64,000 nt of DNA, from the NCBI GenBank assembly GCA_905220665.1, contig CAJNAR010000145.1, forward strand, positions 372,001-436,000. The letters are read 5' to 3'. The position numbers and the translations under genes were made by a program. Positions 1-11,197 of the stretch are shown in pieces (the first letter of the stretch is position 1; every line of letters begins with the position of its first letter). The stretch comes from Albugo candida. Lineage: Eukaryota; Oomycota; Peronosporomycetes; Albuginales; Albuginaceae. Below the pieces are notes generated by a model that did not search any database, was not told the origin of the DNA, and worked only from the letters and a program-made list of their open reading frames with translations.

Positions 1-750
1 GTCGGCGAGAGAGATCGCGACAACCGCAAATTTCTGTTGGGAGCCTTCTCGATCATGAGCTTGCACGATAAATGCGCTTTATCACTTGGCATGATGCGCG
101 ATCCTGACGTTCTGTGCAATTCTGATAGCTCCAAGAACCCGACAAAGGAATGGATGACATCCGACGCGTATTCTGATGTCGAGTCATGCACCAAATCCTC
201 TTCTACGTGGCTTCCAACAAGGTCACGACCGGAATTTTGCGATGTGAAAAGTGTGATAGCCGATGACGAAGGAAAGCACAAACTTGTGGCAGCCATGGAG
301 CTCATGGACCCAGAGGAGCTTCAGTGCCTGGAAGAAGAAGCGAGGGTCATTCAGCATAACGTCCGCGCGTGGCTGCTCAAACGCAACTATCATCGTATGC
401 GAGACACCACTCAAAAACTCGATGAAGTCGCCCAATCTATAGAAAAAGAACGTCGAGGCCAAACACCACGATGCAATATCGTCTCTGATGCTCGCTATCC
501 ATTGTCCAATTCTAGCGATACTGAGGTGTTCGAGCGAGCTGCTGTCACTGTTCAGGCTGCAACACGCACAATGATTGCCCGTAAAAACTTTCTCCAAGCC
601 AAGAATGTGACCATCAAAGTCCAGGCGGCGACACGAGGAGCACTCTGCCGAAAAAAATTTGCGAGGATGAAAAGGCAAGCGCTTGCTTCTCTAGTGATCC
701 AGCGTAATGTTCGTGAGTGGTGGAATAAGCAGCCGGTACCTTCACATTGA
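1..750 (+). CDS. IQ-motif protein, C-terminal part, CAMTA-like (5' end outside window)
   Basis: The frame is open from the left edge to a TGA at 748-750, so only the C-terminus is present. From about position 335 it carries four IQ-type calmodulin-binding helices; readable cores are VIQHNVRAWLLKR, VQAATRTMIARK, VQAATRGALCRKK and VIQRNVREWW. The order (an acidic lead-in, one IQ helix, a spacer, then closely spaced IQ helices ending in a Trp-rich helix) is what I recall from the C-termini of calmodulin-binding transcription activators. The DNA-binding CG-1 and ankyrin regions would lie upstream and cannot be seen. A myosin-like or other multi-IQ protein remains possible. The TTG at 37 and the ATG at 55 are unlikely to be the true start because the frame continues upstream of both. 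Confidence 0.6.
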   Translation, partial: VGERDRDNRKFLLGAFSIMSLHDKCALSLGMMRDPDVLCNSDSSKNPTKEWMTSDAYSDVESCTKSSSTWLPTRSRPEFCDVKSVIADDEGKHKLVAAMELMDPEELQCLEEEARVIQHNVRAWLLKRNYHRMRDTTQKLDEVAQSIEKERRGQTPRCNIVSDARYPLSNSSDTEVFERAAVTVQAATRTMIARKNFLQAKNVTIKVQAATRGALCRKKFARMKRQALASLVIQRNVREWWNKQPVPSH

Positions 751-804
751 CAGCTTGTTGCAACGATACTCTTTCAGATTGATACAATACTACTTGTACT
801 CTAC

Positions 805-1389
805 TTAGTCATTGTACTCCTCCCGAAGCTCGATCGCTTGATCTTTCAGCCGGAATCCTTTGATCGGCGGCGTCCACGAGGGAATGTAGGAGCCTGGAGG
901 AATGGGGTCATAATCTTCTTCAAGCGCTTCTTCTTGCAGTTCTTTCGGCAATGCATTGATCGCTTTCCATTTCAGATCGATTTTTGTCTGTAAATCTCTT
1001 TGCCAATGATTGTGTTTGATAGAAGTCATGCGATTGTATCGATGTCCAATGATGCGATGTTGTTCCTTTTCCTCTTCAGTGAACGGTTTTCTACGAAGAT
1101 TGATAGAGAGTTAGTGTAAAGAATCAACTGAGAGCTTTTCGTACGCATTTTCAGGCGGGACGCCGCGTAAAGCGCGTAGCGTGAGCTCAAAGTCCGCGTC
1201 GTCGCTCTTGTTTTTGTGACTGGACGCAAATCGACAAAATAATGAGTTCACGCTTCGTCTGTTGAGAACGACGCTGCTGTGACGCACTGTTGTGGCACTG
1301 CAAGTACGAGAAAAAGGAAATGTTGCGCGCCAGCAACTCATTTCAATGAAAGAGTCCAAGATATCCGTTATACAGTTTGTATCAGTCAT
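805..1389 (-). CDS. Mitochondrial ribosomal protein mL40/MRPL40-like, two exons
   Basis: Exons are complement(1145-1389) and complement(805-1090). The 54-bp intron (1091-1144) starts GTACG and ends with a CTAAC branch-like site plus CTTCGTAG. Splicing in phase 2 restores one frame of 176 codons. The N-terminus from the second Met (about 1341) is rich in Arg, Ser and Cys with few acids, like a mitochondrial presequence. The C-terminal half is a charged helix followed by a Pro-rich tail around SWTPPIKGF. That helix plus a TPPIP-like tail resembles the large-subunit mitoribosomal protein mL40. This assignment comes from recall of the family pattern; an unrelated mitochondrial protein is possible. 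The gene converges on the IQ gene, with 54 bp between the stops. Confidence 0.55.
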
Positions 1390-1731
1390 GTTATAACGTC
1401 TCTAGTTATGGGTACGTTGCAGGGGCTGACACGCATTCTGACTCTTACTTGATTGTTCAAGATGTAGCAAATCTTCTTTGTATGTAAACTATTCAGATGG
1501 TCCATACGTGGCGATGAGTCGTAACTGAGTGAAGGATGACCTAGCAGCCCCACACCATGCATCATTGTCTTTGTTGTGAGAATTCAACTGACAAGAGACA
1601 AATGCTTTTTTGATCTCAAGTGTTAATTTCATCATTGCAGCTGTCTCGATTGGCTTAAAATAGAATAGCCGCGCGAACAGAAGTGTTTGAGAACAGAATC
1701 AGAAACCAAAAGGCAACTACGAATTAGCAGA
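1390..1731. other. Intergenic between divergent genes
   Basis: This is 342 bp between two divergent start codons. No convincing ORF, RNA gene or repeat was seen. It presumably holds both promoters. Confidence 0.4.
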
Positions 1732-3249
1732 ATGATTGCGAGTAATGAAAGCTTTATAATTATGGAAGATGAAGACTTGTATGGTATGTCGAGCTTCCGA
1801 ATCAACAAATTTGCACCTATTACACCCATTGTGAACCCAACAAGAGAAGAAGTGCTCTATGAAGAAAACGATGCCAAAGCTGAAGCTATACAAGCGCTTA
1901 TTGCGCGCACGGATAGCGCGCTGAGTCGGATTGTCACTATCCGAAAATCAATGGAGTCTTCGGTTGATTTTAAGCAATTCCAAAGCCACCGAAAAATGGA
2001 AATAACAAGCCAATCGAAACAAACACTATTTCGACAAAATAGTAACAGCAGCCAGGCATCGACAATTGGTTCATGTGATACACACGATACAGTCATGCTG
2101 TCTTCTGGCGATTCTTTGCTTTTGGGTGATTCAAAAAGTCAAATGGACGATTTACAATTGTCGGCTCAGCGTTTTCTTGACAAGAAGGAATCTTCGTACT
2201 CTAGCATATCGATATTCAAATCAAAAGAATCGACGCATTCGCTAGTCCCATCGAGCTGCGCGAGTACGGAATTTACCGAGTCAGGGTCGATTGATACGAT
2301 AGGACGAGAATTATCGGCATCTGATGACTCTATGTATGCTTCTATCCACACATCAACTGGAGATGATGAACTTTTGGGCTCATACACGGGTGGAGCTCAA
2401 ATGATCGGTAGGAATGAGGCGATGGACAGCATGCATTATGACGAAGATCGATTCAGCTGTTTTTCATCACTTTCGCTATGCGACGAAGAAGCAAACATGT
2501 CGCTGCACAAACAAAGACGACTGGAGAGACTACGAAATATTGAAATTATGTATATCGAAGGTTACCCAAAGGATTTTTACGCCACAATGGCTCGATTTTT
2601 GCATGCCACTATCGAGACGAAACGGCGTTATGTTCGTCTCAGCTTTATCAAGGATACGTTCACTGGCTATGACTGTATAGTACGAATATTTGGAGATGGA
2701 TTTGCAGACAATCAAGTGATTGCTTTGCAGTTTGGACAGACTTTAATGCGTCAAGGCTATATCGAACATGTCGATCACAAGATTAAGGAACTTCGAAATT
2801 CGCATGAAGATTTTTATCGGTTCTCGAGACGATATCAGCGGCGTGTTTCAGAAAGCAAGCAAAGTCGTGAGACAATCAATGCTGCACATTATCGAGAATG
2901 CGTTATTGCTCAGGAGCTGATGGTTTGTGATGATTACGACTTTGATCAAGCTTCCGATCATGTTCACACTCTCGTTACAGATGAATGTCTGAGAATTCTG
3001 GCTCGTTTATTACGTCGTCTTTTCAAGCAGAGAAACAAGCTTCTGCTGTACAAAGGTCTCAACTATTGCTTTTTGGGTGCAGAAGCTGTCAATGTGTTGC
3101 GACATACAGAGATTGCTACTTCTACTTTGGATGCGATTCTCATCGGCCAGGCGCTGTTCGACGAAGGAATCATTGAATCAGTAGCGAAACACGTCACTAC
3201 ATTTCAGGACAAGTATATTTTTTATCGATTTACAACCGATGCGACATAG
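1732..3249 (+). CDS. Protein with two DEP domains
   Basis: This is a 505-residue protein from the ATG at 1732. An in-frame TTG at 1687 was not used as a start because an ATG follows. Residues 1-260 are low-complexity, Ser/Asp-rich and probably disordered. Two DEP-type winged-helix domains follow, at roughly residues 270-373 and 418-503. Each has the DEP signature: a basic helix, a hydrophobic strand, a GYDC or LGAEAV turn, a helix in QFGQTLMRQGYIEHV or IGQALFDEGIIESV, and a final FYRF strand. DEP domains usually target signalling proteins to membranes or GPCR/Rho complexes. No catalytic domain is visible, so the partner is unknown. No intron is needed. Confidence 0.75.
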   Translation: MIASNESFIIMEDEDLYGMSSFRINKFAPITPIVNPTREEVLYEENDAKAEAIQALIARTDSALSRIVTIRKSMESSVDFKQFQSHRKMEITSQSKQTLFRQNSNSSQASTIGSCDTHDTVMLSSGDSLLLGDSKSQMDDLQLSAQRFLDKKESSYSSISIFKSKESTHSLVPSSCASTEFTESGSIDTIGRELSASDDSMYASIHTSTGDDELLGSYTGGAQMIGRNEAMDSMHYDEDRFSCFSSLSLCDEEANMSLHKQRRLERLRNIEIMYIEGYPKDFYATMARFLHATIETKRRYVRLSFIKDTFTGYDCIVRIFGDGFADNQVIALQFGQTLMRQGYIEHVDHKIKELRNSHEDFYRFSRRYQRRVSESKQSRETINAAHYRECVIAQELMVCDDYDFDQASDHVHTLVTDECLRILARLLRRLFKQRNKLLLYKGLNYCFLGAEAVNVLRHTEIATSTLDAILIGQALFDEGIIESVAKHVTTFQDKYIFYRFTTDAT

Positions 3250-4079
3250 AAATCGTCGCGACATAAGCCTTGAAGACCGCTCGAATCGATGTGATGTACA
3301 ATTGTGTTTGGAATCATACTGCCATAGCAAAGAACCCGACTTGTATGACGAAACGCACAACTTCATCATTGGCGTTCATACTTGTGTTCAGTTTTGTCGA
3401 GTTTTTGTATGATCGATGGGTTCGGAAATATCAATTGGTGGTCTTTTGATAGCATATAACGAAATCTATGGAATGAAAGTTTTAATTGAATGAGTTTCAC
3501 CGTCTAGATCATCGTACTGGAGACAGCACGACCGCATGCAGATAAATCTTTTTGGTTCTTTACAAGATACGACGTCAACTCACCAGTTTTCGTGTACTTG
3601 ATCGCTCTACATATCAACCAATTTTTTTCAAGTTTTCGGCGGAAGCGACGCAAAGCCGTGGGAAAGATGAGTCGCTCAAGTTTTGTACCGACACAGCTGG
3701 ACTTGACTATATCTATGAAACAAGCAGACATTCGCTTTTTTCTGGTATCATATTGACACCGAGCCGCTTTGGCGAGTACGGCTCTACAACCCACCGAGAC
3801 TCCGGCATTGCCTTCTTGTTTTCGATCGCATTGCTTCGTAAGTCGTTAGCTGACTGAGATGCTTTTTTGTTAATTATACGTTCCATGTGGCAGTAATTAT
3901 GCGCTGATTTACCATAAGCGATTATGAAATGATATGCGAAATGAAATTGTACACCAATTGTATCAGCACATATTTGTCAAAGTCTCGTCGCTAGTTCCGC
4001 ACTCAAAGCTACAGGGCGCAGATTCAGTACGTTGAGTTCCGAACAACTTTAAGCATATCTTGCAGCGCTTTCGCTTTAT
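3250..4079. other. Intergenic, no supported gene
   Basis: Short overlapping frames exist on both strands (for example 3504-3794 minus and 3552-3857 plus), but none has recognisable motifs, sensible composition or supportable splice partners. I see no RNA gene or repeat. Confidence 0.35.
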
Positions 4080-4382
4080 CTAAAGATATTGATGTATGAG
4101 AATTCCACTCTGGCTAGAATCAATACTTTGGTCGTCCACATCAATATGGACATCAGGCTCATCAGACGCAGCGCCATGTGGCTCAGAGATACGATCTACA
4201 GTAGTATGTGCAATCGCCTTAAGGGTCGGAACGGTAAGGAAGAAACACCGACAGGGGATGTGTTTACGCGATCGAGGTTTGAAGCTTGGCTCTGCATTGC
4301 TATTATACGATCTACTAGACTCGAAAAGAAGATTGAACCAGATCAGACTTTGGTGTCGAAGGAGTAAATCATCAATGTGGAT
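4080..4382 (-). other. Open frame without start, possible exon or remnant
   Basis: About 100 codons are open on the minus strand, ending TAG at 4080-4082. There is no ATG. The last third has an acidic composition typical of coding sequence (HGAASDEPDVHIDVDD). It lies downstream, on the same strand, of the broken RxLR-like frame at 4525-4935 and could be its 3' exon or a separate decayed gene. I could not find a splice pair that joins them cleanly. Confidence 0.25.
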
Positions 4383-4524
4383 TTATTCGTGCTTTAACAA
4401 AATACTCACTGCGAGGTGGGCGCTTCCGTCCGATGTTCAGAGAGCCTGTTCTGAGCACGGACTATGGCGTCTGTTATCGATTGTGGAAAAATCGTGTACG
4501 ATCCCAGGTAATCCGCCAGAAGGT

Positions 4525-4935
4525 TTATGTTCTCTGAGTTGCATCTCCCGGGAGGTTTTCGATTAAATGTAACACCGCCTCAATAAGTGCCGCTCCAATA
4601 CCATTTCGGTGAAGCTCTTCGCGAGGATAATTTTGTAGGATATGTATGATGCGATCTAGGGCATCTCGAAAGGGTACGCCGCGAATTGCATTCAATTGAT
4701 TTATGTCAGCTTGATGGGAACTTAGTTGACCAACATTCGTTTCATCATTTGGATTGACTCGAAGCCTTCGAAACAACGTATCTCTTTCCAATACGTGTCT
4801 GTCAAATCTTGAGATTGATCTCGTCATAGTCGCAGGTTCAACGAAGGTATAATGTGCCAAGTAGAGAGCGATAACGGCTATGGTATGGCATTTTGCATAT
4901 TCGCTCTTGGTATCAAGTAAATCTATAAATGACAA
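4525..4935 (-). pseudogene. RxLR-like secreted protein remnant related to the 45-47 kb repeat protein
   Basis: The frame of 136 codons has no ATG at its 5' end (first codon TTG). Its first in-frame ATG lies after a hydrophobic stretch (about 4840-4895) that looks like a signal-peptide core. Further on is the string FRRLR at 4759-4773, containing an RxLR-type RRLR (4759-4770), followed by an acidic NDE. The C-terminal helix LIEAVLHLIENLPGD closely parallels the repeat unit LEQEAIYRLNNLPSG of the secreted protein at 44867-47197. An ATG upstream at 4983 opens a frame that stops after eight codons, which fits a gene broken near its signal peptide. An unrecognised 5' exon is the alternative, in which case the gene would be intact. 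Confidence 0.45.
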
Positions 4936-6179
4936 CTGTGAGCAAGGAATTCAATATCAGGAAAGGCTGCGTGATGCCCTCATGATATGATCAGAGATAA
5001 CGGGCTGAATATCTCACGGGGATTTTTTCTAAAAGTCGAGCAACACGAAGTTTAATACATATTACTTGGTACATCACATTATTATATTGGAAGATTCAAA
5101 GGTAGCTTAACAATTTAAAAATGTCAGAAAGGCACAGAACGGCGCAAGAGAACAATTTTTCAGATACCTAGCTTTATACATGAAAGCGATGATATATCAT
5201 TTACAAAGGAGATGGTTGCCCACGTAATAGTCATTTTTTCAACCAATCAGGTTTGTTCGGCGCTGGAGTATATGCTTCTATTGACTGTCTGATCTTCGAT
5301 CTGTACCTATGAAATTGCACTTGTGCAGAATGCATCGACAAGCTTCGATCTAATGCGTCCGTTGAAAGCATCATAACGAGCAGTGCCGCCTACATCGAAA
5401 GACTGTGAGCGTAGTTGTATGACATAGTGTCTTTAGAGGGAAGCAGATACGCTTCAATGCGTTCATAGCACGTCTTACAGACAAATTAATAGGGGAATTC
5501 GTATATGTACTAACTCAGGCGATTGTATTCAATGTAAATGACTACTGAGAGAAGAAAAGCATTCGCATTCGCATTCCTGTCTCAAATTCTGATGAATCGT
5601 CGGAACGCTATATGATCGTCGGAAAAAAGGCTTTTTCTTATTCAGGGATGTGCGACCAAATGGAATCGCATTGCTTTTTGTTGATTGATAGCTGCTGCAT
5701 TATCACGACGCAATATCGGTCCACGTTGGAGCACGGTATCATTATGAAGAAAGATATGGGTATCGACTCAGGAGAGGTATTTGGGCAGTGGAGTGCAATG
5801 AATGGTGTCGAAGTAAGTCGTGCCATTGCAGTTCGAGATATTTCAGTTCTTGGCTTGGAAGGAGATTGAACTGATCCGAACTATTACTCGGAGATGATTT
5901 GTGGCCGAATACTTTCGAGATGTTGAGACTGGCTGGTTAAGCACAAAAATAATCAAGAGAAGAGGTCCTGGAAAGAATACAATAGCTGGGTTGGATAGAC
6001 ATGAGGGAGTCGGGCTTCTTATGTGGGTTCTTTTCTTGGTTGTACTGTATTGTGTTATGATTTCATGGAGATGGGAAACAGTCACGCAATCGTATATGCA
6101 TTGTGTGGTTGCTGGTGGTGTTATTCATCCGGCTACATGATTGCTTGGATATGACCCAATGGTGCATTTATTCACCACA
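4936..6179. other. Intergenic, no supported gene
   Basis: This stretch is A/T-leaning with only short frames (longest about 85 codons at 5612-5869 plus). No motif was recognised. A short imperfect CATTCG repeat lies near 5560-5578. Confidence 0.35.
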
Positions 6180-6480
6180 GCTTGCGGCTCTAGAGGTACG
6201 AGTGATCGCCATAATCGACAATGTTATGGAAAAGCGTTAACGTGGGTGCCATGTCACTTCTCGCACATCAAAATGGAATACGTGGTGAGTCATGTTGAAG
6301 GCTCTAGTGCGCAAAATTACGTAATGTCTGCAGAATACCCGTAATTGGAGGATGGTATGGAAGTACGGCTAATGAACTAGCGGACCGAGATCAGGCACAA
6401 GGTACAGATCTTTATACATCTGCAGTAATCAGGCCGGCCGAATTGTACCTCCTTTGTGACTTCTTCTACAAAGGCGCTTA
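6180..6480 (+). mobile_element. Degenerate non-LTR retroelement trace (RNase H-like)
   Basis: Two pieces of an RNase H C-terminal signature occur in different frames. TWVPCH is near 6240-6257, and GSTANELADRD is about 6362-6394. In LINE-type elements the WVPGH and NExADxLA pieces normally lie about ten residues apart in one frame. Here they are roughly 120 bp apart with stops between, so the copy is decayed or contains an insertion. No full reverse transcriptase could be read nearby. Confidence 0.3.
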
Positions 6481-7709
6481 CTTTATTATGTTTATGAAAG
6501 ATATGTGGTTTCACAATGTGTCGACATCGCTCCATATCTCGAAATTGGATCGATACCGCTTCCAACTATGACCATTTCGAAGACTTTAAGTGCAATATTG
6601 TACAAGAGTATGCATACCTGTATCCCTTCAAAAAATATATGGAACGACATGCAGAGCTTTGGCTCAAAATTCAATTGTGCTTAAACTCGAAGCTGTTCAG
6701 CATTGCATCAAGTCCGACAGGAAAAATCACGGTTTTTGATGGAGTCGTTCCATGAAGCTGACTCATCATTACGCATGACGAAAAGAGAGTTGTATTCACA
6801 TCCATTTGAGAGATGAAGCGACCCTCGGCGGCCAGACTGTCGACATCATTATTTGTTCGCACAGTATTGTTTTCCTCGTCGTTCATATTCATTGCTTGCA
6901 CTTTAACATCTCGAGTCTCGTTCCATTCAATTCAACAGCCCATACCTTCCACTATTCTCATTAAATGACACAGTGACGGCAACGGTTGGAAGACATTCAT
7001 TATATTTCGTTCAACTTTAAACCATTGTCGACGCAACCGCATTGTGATTCACGTGCTCTCCCGATTGCATTTGATCGACTATGGCTTCTGGTAGAGCCCT
7101 TACAATACACTTCAAACAGCGCTCCATTCTGCGCTCAACCAACACATTTGCTGAAGCTCTTCACTCGACTCACAATCGCAGCCAGATATATCCGAGTCGG
7201 GAAGTCTTCTTAGTGATCCATTAAGAGGATACTCACTAATCTTCAAAATTTGGTGTTGCGGCCACGTGTCTTTCAAGCGAAAAATTGAGGAAAGCACTCA
7301 GTCTTAAAGAATATTACTCGGAACACAAAAGTTGCTCTGCATGACACCTTCACCTCACCGAAATATCGTAGCTTAATTTTCACTTGCAAGCGTGTGTATC
7401 ACGCACAAAGCAATTACGGGATCTTATTGTGTACCTTGGTAAATCCTAGCTACTTACATCAAGAATTTCGGCAAAAATTGGCTTTACAGAAAATTAAGAT
7501 AACTCAGATGCCGGAATTCATTCCTTTCGTGAAGGTTTAGATCAGAAGCTCACCAGAATCTCATGTTATCCATCACTCTTTTGGATTGATCTTCATCGTC
7601 TACTCGACCGTGTCGTAGACGCGTACGTCTACGAGTTGAAGTGCTTCACCACTCCCAAATATTAAACCCTCCCTCAAGTTCTAGAGCCCTGATGCGACCC
7701 CAATCCCAT
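6481..7709. other. Intergenic, repeat-like debris
   Basis: There are only short frames broken by stops on both strands and no assignable domain. The stretch is flanked on both sides by retroelement-like traces, so it probably derives from old transposon sequence (inference). Confidence 0.3.
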
Positions 7710-8320
7710 TTATTGAAGCTGAATAGCTTTATTGGAAGCTGGTATAACGGTTATGATGATGACAGTCGATTCAGCTTCGACATCTTTTGTATGCACTCCG
7801 TATTTCCAAGCTTCTCTGTAGAAGATACTCTTATGAGCATTGTCAATGACAATGATACTCCATTTAAACGCGTCCGCTTTTCGGTGCTGCACGTGCGATC
7901 ATATTTTTCACTGGCTATGCGAGCTTTGGCGGCGACAATATCTCGGAACACGTTGCCATTGCGCTTATACTTGTTCACACGTACTCCAATTTATATTATC
8001 CTCTGGTTTGATGATCTGTATCGGATCAAGATATAGGTGCGCATCATACAGCTTTCCGGACGACCTTCCACGTATCTTCTCGAAACGTACTACCCCTCCT
8101 GTACATTCCGAGCACCGCATCGCTACATTCAGTCTGGAGAATGTCCCGCGGGGATCTCTTCTCGTCTGTCGATTTGTACATGGAACACCACCTTCGCTCC
8201 ATCCTCTAAGAAGCCTTGCTGATGTCCTTTTTTCCACCAACTTAGCTTGTCAAACCCGTTTTGAAACTCATTAGTCGCTTCGTTGCAGAGACGCTTCCCA
8301 CCACGCTGGCCCTTCATCTT
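7710..8320 (-). mobile_element. Degenerate Ty1/copia-like pol fragment
   Basis: Overlapping minus-strand frames, read from 8320 down, give an order resembling copia GAG-pre-integrase and integrase start: FDKLSWW, then a C-x2-C (CSEC) followed by basic residues and GRSSG, then a Trp-containing strand (INWSTCEQV), then RTRLNGV at the position of the usual integrase SDNGGE motif. Frameshifts and stops are frequent and catalytic residues cannot be confirmed. The assignment is tentative. Confidence 0.3.
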
Positions 8321-10371
8321 AAATTGTAATGCTTGCCGGAATGAGAAGGTCGTGTCGAGGACACGTTGGAAGATGCTGCATTAAGACTTTAAACCACTTC
8401 TTTTATCGAATGTATGGCTTCCGACTCGAGATTTTCAATTGAGATAGCGAAAGCCAAGGTTATCGTTGATTCCGTATGGGTTTGCACCTTTCTTCTAACC
8501 ACCAACACTTGAAAGAGTGAATATATTTCATACTTTGCACTATGGCAGCGACAGCCAAGTCAAGACAAGTCGTTCTTGTGGCTATGTTATTCCCCGGGTA
8601 TCAAAAATGGGTCCTTAGTGACGCCAGAATGTACAAGCCGAATCGTTGTTTCCTACACACAAAGTGTGCTTTCAAGGCTTGCAATCTGACATGGATAAAT
8701 CCAGCGACGTCCTCGCTTGTGCACGAGCTCGTATTGACTACGATAAACTTGATGTAATTCAGTACAAATCCCAGAGCCATCCTGTTTTTAACACACGACG
8801 CAGCCCATGGATTTCTTGGAATTCCATCACGCAGTGGAACGATGTTGATCTCAAATTTTGGACCAGCATTTTCGTACGCATGAATGGATAATCGAATCGA
8901 TAGAGGGTAAATCTCTCCGCCCAATTGAGAATACTTGATTCTCCTCCCGATCCACTTGAATTGTTTTTCTGCACGTTCTCGACGCGAGTACGAGCACGAT
9001 ATCTTCGTCTATAGAGGTAGCATATATCGCAAGCTGAATGACGCTGCAAGACTTTGAGCTATCTAGCAAGCTCTCAATACACCAATGTCTAAAAGTGCAA
9101 GCAACCATAGTTTTATCGCACTCGTTCATTTCTCGGAACGAAGTCTAGTGCAATTATACCATTGATGCGTCATAGTTCTCTCGCTTTGCAATATGATAAT
9201 AGAGCCGATTCGTAACATAATGCCTTTTGATTAAAGTACTGCGAGACTCACGCAGAAAGAAGGCTAGATCGTCATCATTCATCTCTCCACGCGTTTGAGA
9301 TGTACCGCAGAGAGCTCGTCTATTTGATGTTGAGCAGCCGTGAATGGTGGATGCATACGAATGCATCTCCACTTTTAACCCTTGGAACTTCGAAAAGAGC
9401 TATGGGCATTCGCTTCAAACACTCTATTGTCATGGATCATGTCGGGATGCATCGATCTTAGGCGATGATAATGAAATAAATGGAGTTGAACTGTAGGAGT
9501 TTCTGAATGCAGATCTCAAATCTGTGCGATCTTGATTACAAGAACGATGAAATCCGCTCTTGAAACTGAGTATTTGACGCTCGCACAATATATCTTGGAT
9601 GATGGTTTGGTAGTTAAGCTTCCAAAACTGACTAGCTGATGGATAAATTTATCATTAAATATTTGATTTACATTATTAGATAGATATAAATCGCCCTCAC
9701 TATAGAAGAACGTCAACGCGAGCTGATACTTATAATCAGCCGAAATTGACTAACTGATGAATATATATTTGTATCGGGCGTCGCTCTTACAGTATGCTTC
9801 CATCCTTGCGTTTTCCTTCCATTTTATGTGGCTCTGATGCGGACCTAAAAAATACCGGTTTTATACATCAGCTTCTCGATTTCTTAGCAAGTGGTTTGAT
9901 CTAGATTATCAATGGCCAAGTTGGCTATTTCCGAAAAATACGCTACCATCAAGAATACAGCGTCTAGCAAATGTCAAAAAGAATGGTTTCTTCGGTAAGT
10001 CTATTATTCGAAAACGATGATTGATGATGCGAAGGCAACAGCAAGCAGAATTATATTCCGAGACTCAGTTTAGGTGCTGCACTCGAATTAGTGTGGTTGG
10101 CATCCCGCTTTGCTAGCCATTGTTGCCGAGTCCATACATTGTTGCAAGGATAGACTATACGACGTGATATAATATTTTATTCATTTCTATGTACTGCAAC
10201 AAATCAATTTTCTTATCTAATACAACATGTAAAGTATACACACCATCTATGATAGTCTAGGAACTTGATGATAGGAAACCATATTCTATTCATCAGAAAT
10301 ATTTGGGGGCATGTGCTGGTGTGTATTGCAATATTATGGGAGAAGCGTTGCAATGCATTAGGAAACGAAGA
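8321..10371. other. Intergenic, no supported gene
   Basis: Several frames of 60-107 codons overlap antisense to one another (8541-9130) with no recognisable motif. 9130-10260 is A/T-rich with nothing assignable. Some may be further retroelement debris. Confidence 0.3.
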
Positions 10372-10795
10372 AAGCTTGGTTGGATTTTATCAGAAAATTG
10401 AGGGGCATGCGTTGGCCTGCATGAGGCAAGTACGGTTAAGCGTTGCAATTTTTTTAAGAACGAAGAAGTGTGTTGGATTTTATCAGAAAATTGAGGGGCA
10501 TGCGTTGGCCTGCATGAGGCAAGTACGGTCAAGCGTTGCAATTTTTTTAAGAACGAAGAAGTGTGTTGGATTTTATCAGAAAATTGAGGGGCATGCGTTG
10601 GCCTGCATGAGGCAAGTACGGTCAAGCGTTGCAATTTTTTTAAGAACGAAGAAGTGTGTTGGATTTTATCAGAAAATTGAGGGGCATGCGTTGGCCTGCA
10701 TGAGGCAAGTACGGTCAAGCGTTGCAATTTTTTTAAGAACGTAAAAGTGTGTTGGCTTTTATCAGAAAATTGAGGGGCATGCGTTGCCTGAATCT
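10372..10795. repeat. 93-bp direct tandem repeat, four full copies plus a partial
   Basis: A 93-bp unit beginning TGGATTTTATCAGAAAATTG starts at 10381, 10474, 10567 and 10660. A truncated fifth copy begins at 10753 (TGGCTTTTATCAG). The middle copies are essentially identical; the first has one visible difference (GGTTAAGCG for GGTCAAGCG). A more diverged half-unit may lie at about 10300-10375. Because 93 is a multiple of three, both strands stay open (10265-10744 plus, 10293-10727 minus), giving artificial repeat ORFs with no start context or domain. Near-identity suggests recent expansion or homogenisation. Confidence 0.85.
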
Positions 10796-11197
10796 TGTAA
10801 GAAAAACCTAAAACGCTGCTGGAGTGTATCGGAAAAACGAGGAAATTAAGAATTGGAATAAATTATAATGAAGACGTCGGCGCTCCCGGTCGCGAAAGCT
10901 ATATCTTGCTGTTTTGGTCATGTGTTTTGCTTTACCATTCTTTCTTCGATTCCGACTCTTTCCATTTAATCGAATATTAGCCTAGAATTGGGACATTACG
11001 TTGACTTCCAGATTCCAACCTGTCCCTAGCAGTAGTATTCTTCACTCTAGATACGATAAGATTAAACAGGTCTTATTGTACTTACTAATTGGGGTTTATT
11101 CGTCCGAACTCTTCCATAAAGCAAATTTGGCAGCCTTAGAAGACTCATTTTTCAACACACGCTCGACTGCTCACACCATATCAAACGAATTGATCAG

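Noticed and set aside
4096..4566. 156-codon plus-strand frame
   Set aside because: Composition is unlike a protein, with no motif; the opposite strand has the more coding-like frames.
10265..10744. 159-residue repeat protein (and its 144-residue antisense partner)
   Set aside because: The frame is open on both strands because the DNA repeat is a multiple of three; no start context, domain or unique sequence.
10372..10795. CRISPR array
   Set aside because: The units are contiguous 93-bp direct repeats with no spacers, in a eukaryotic genome.
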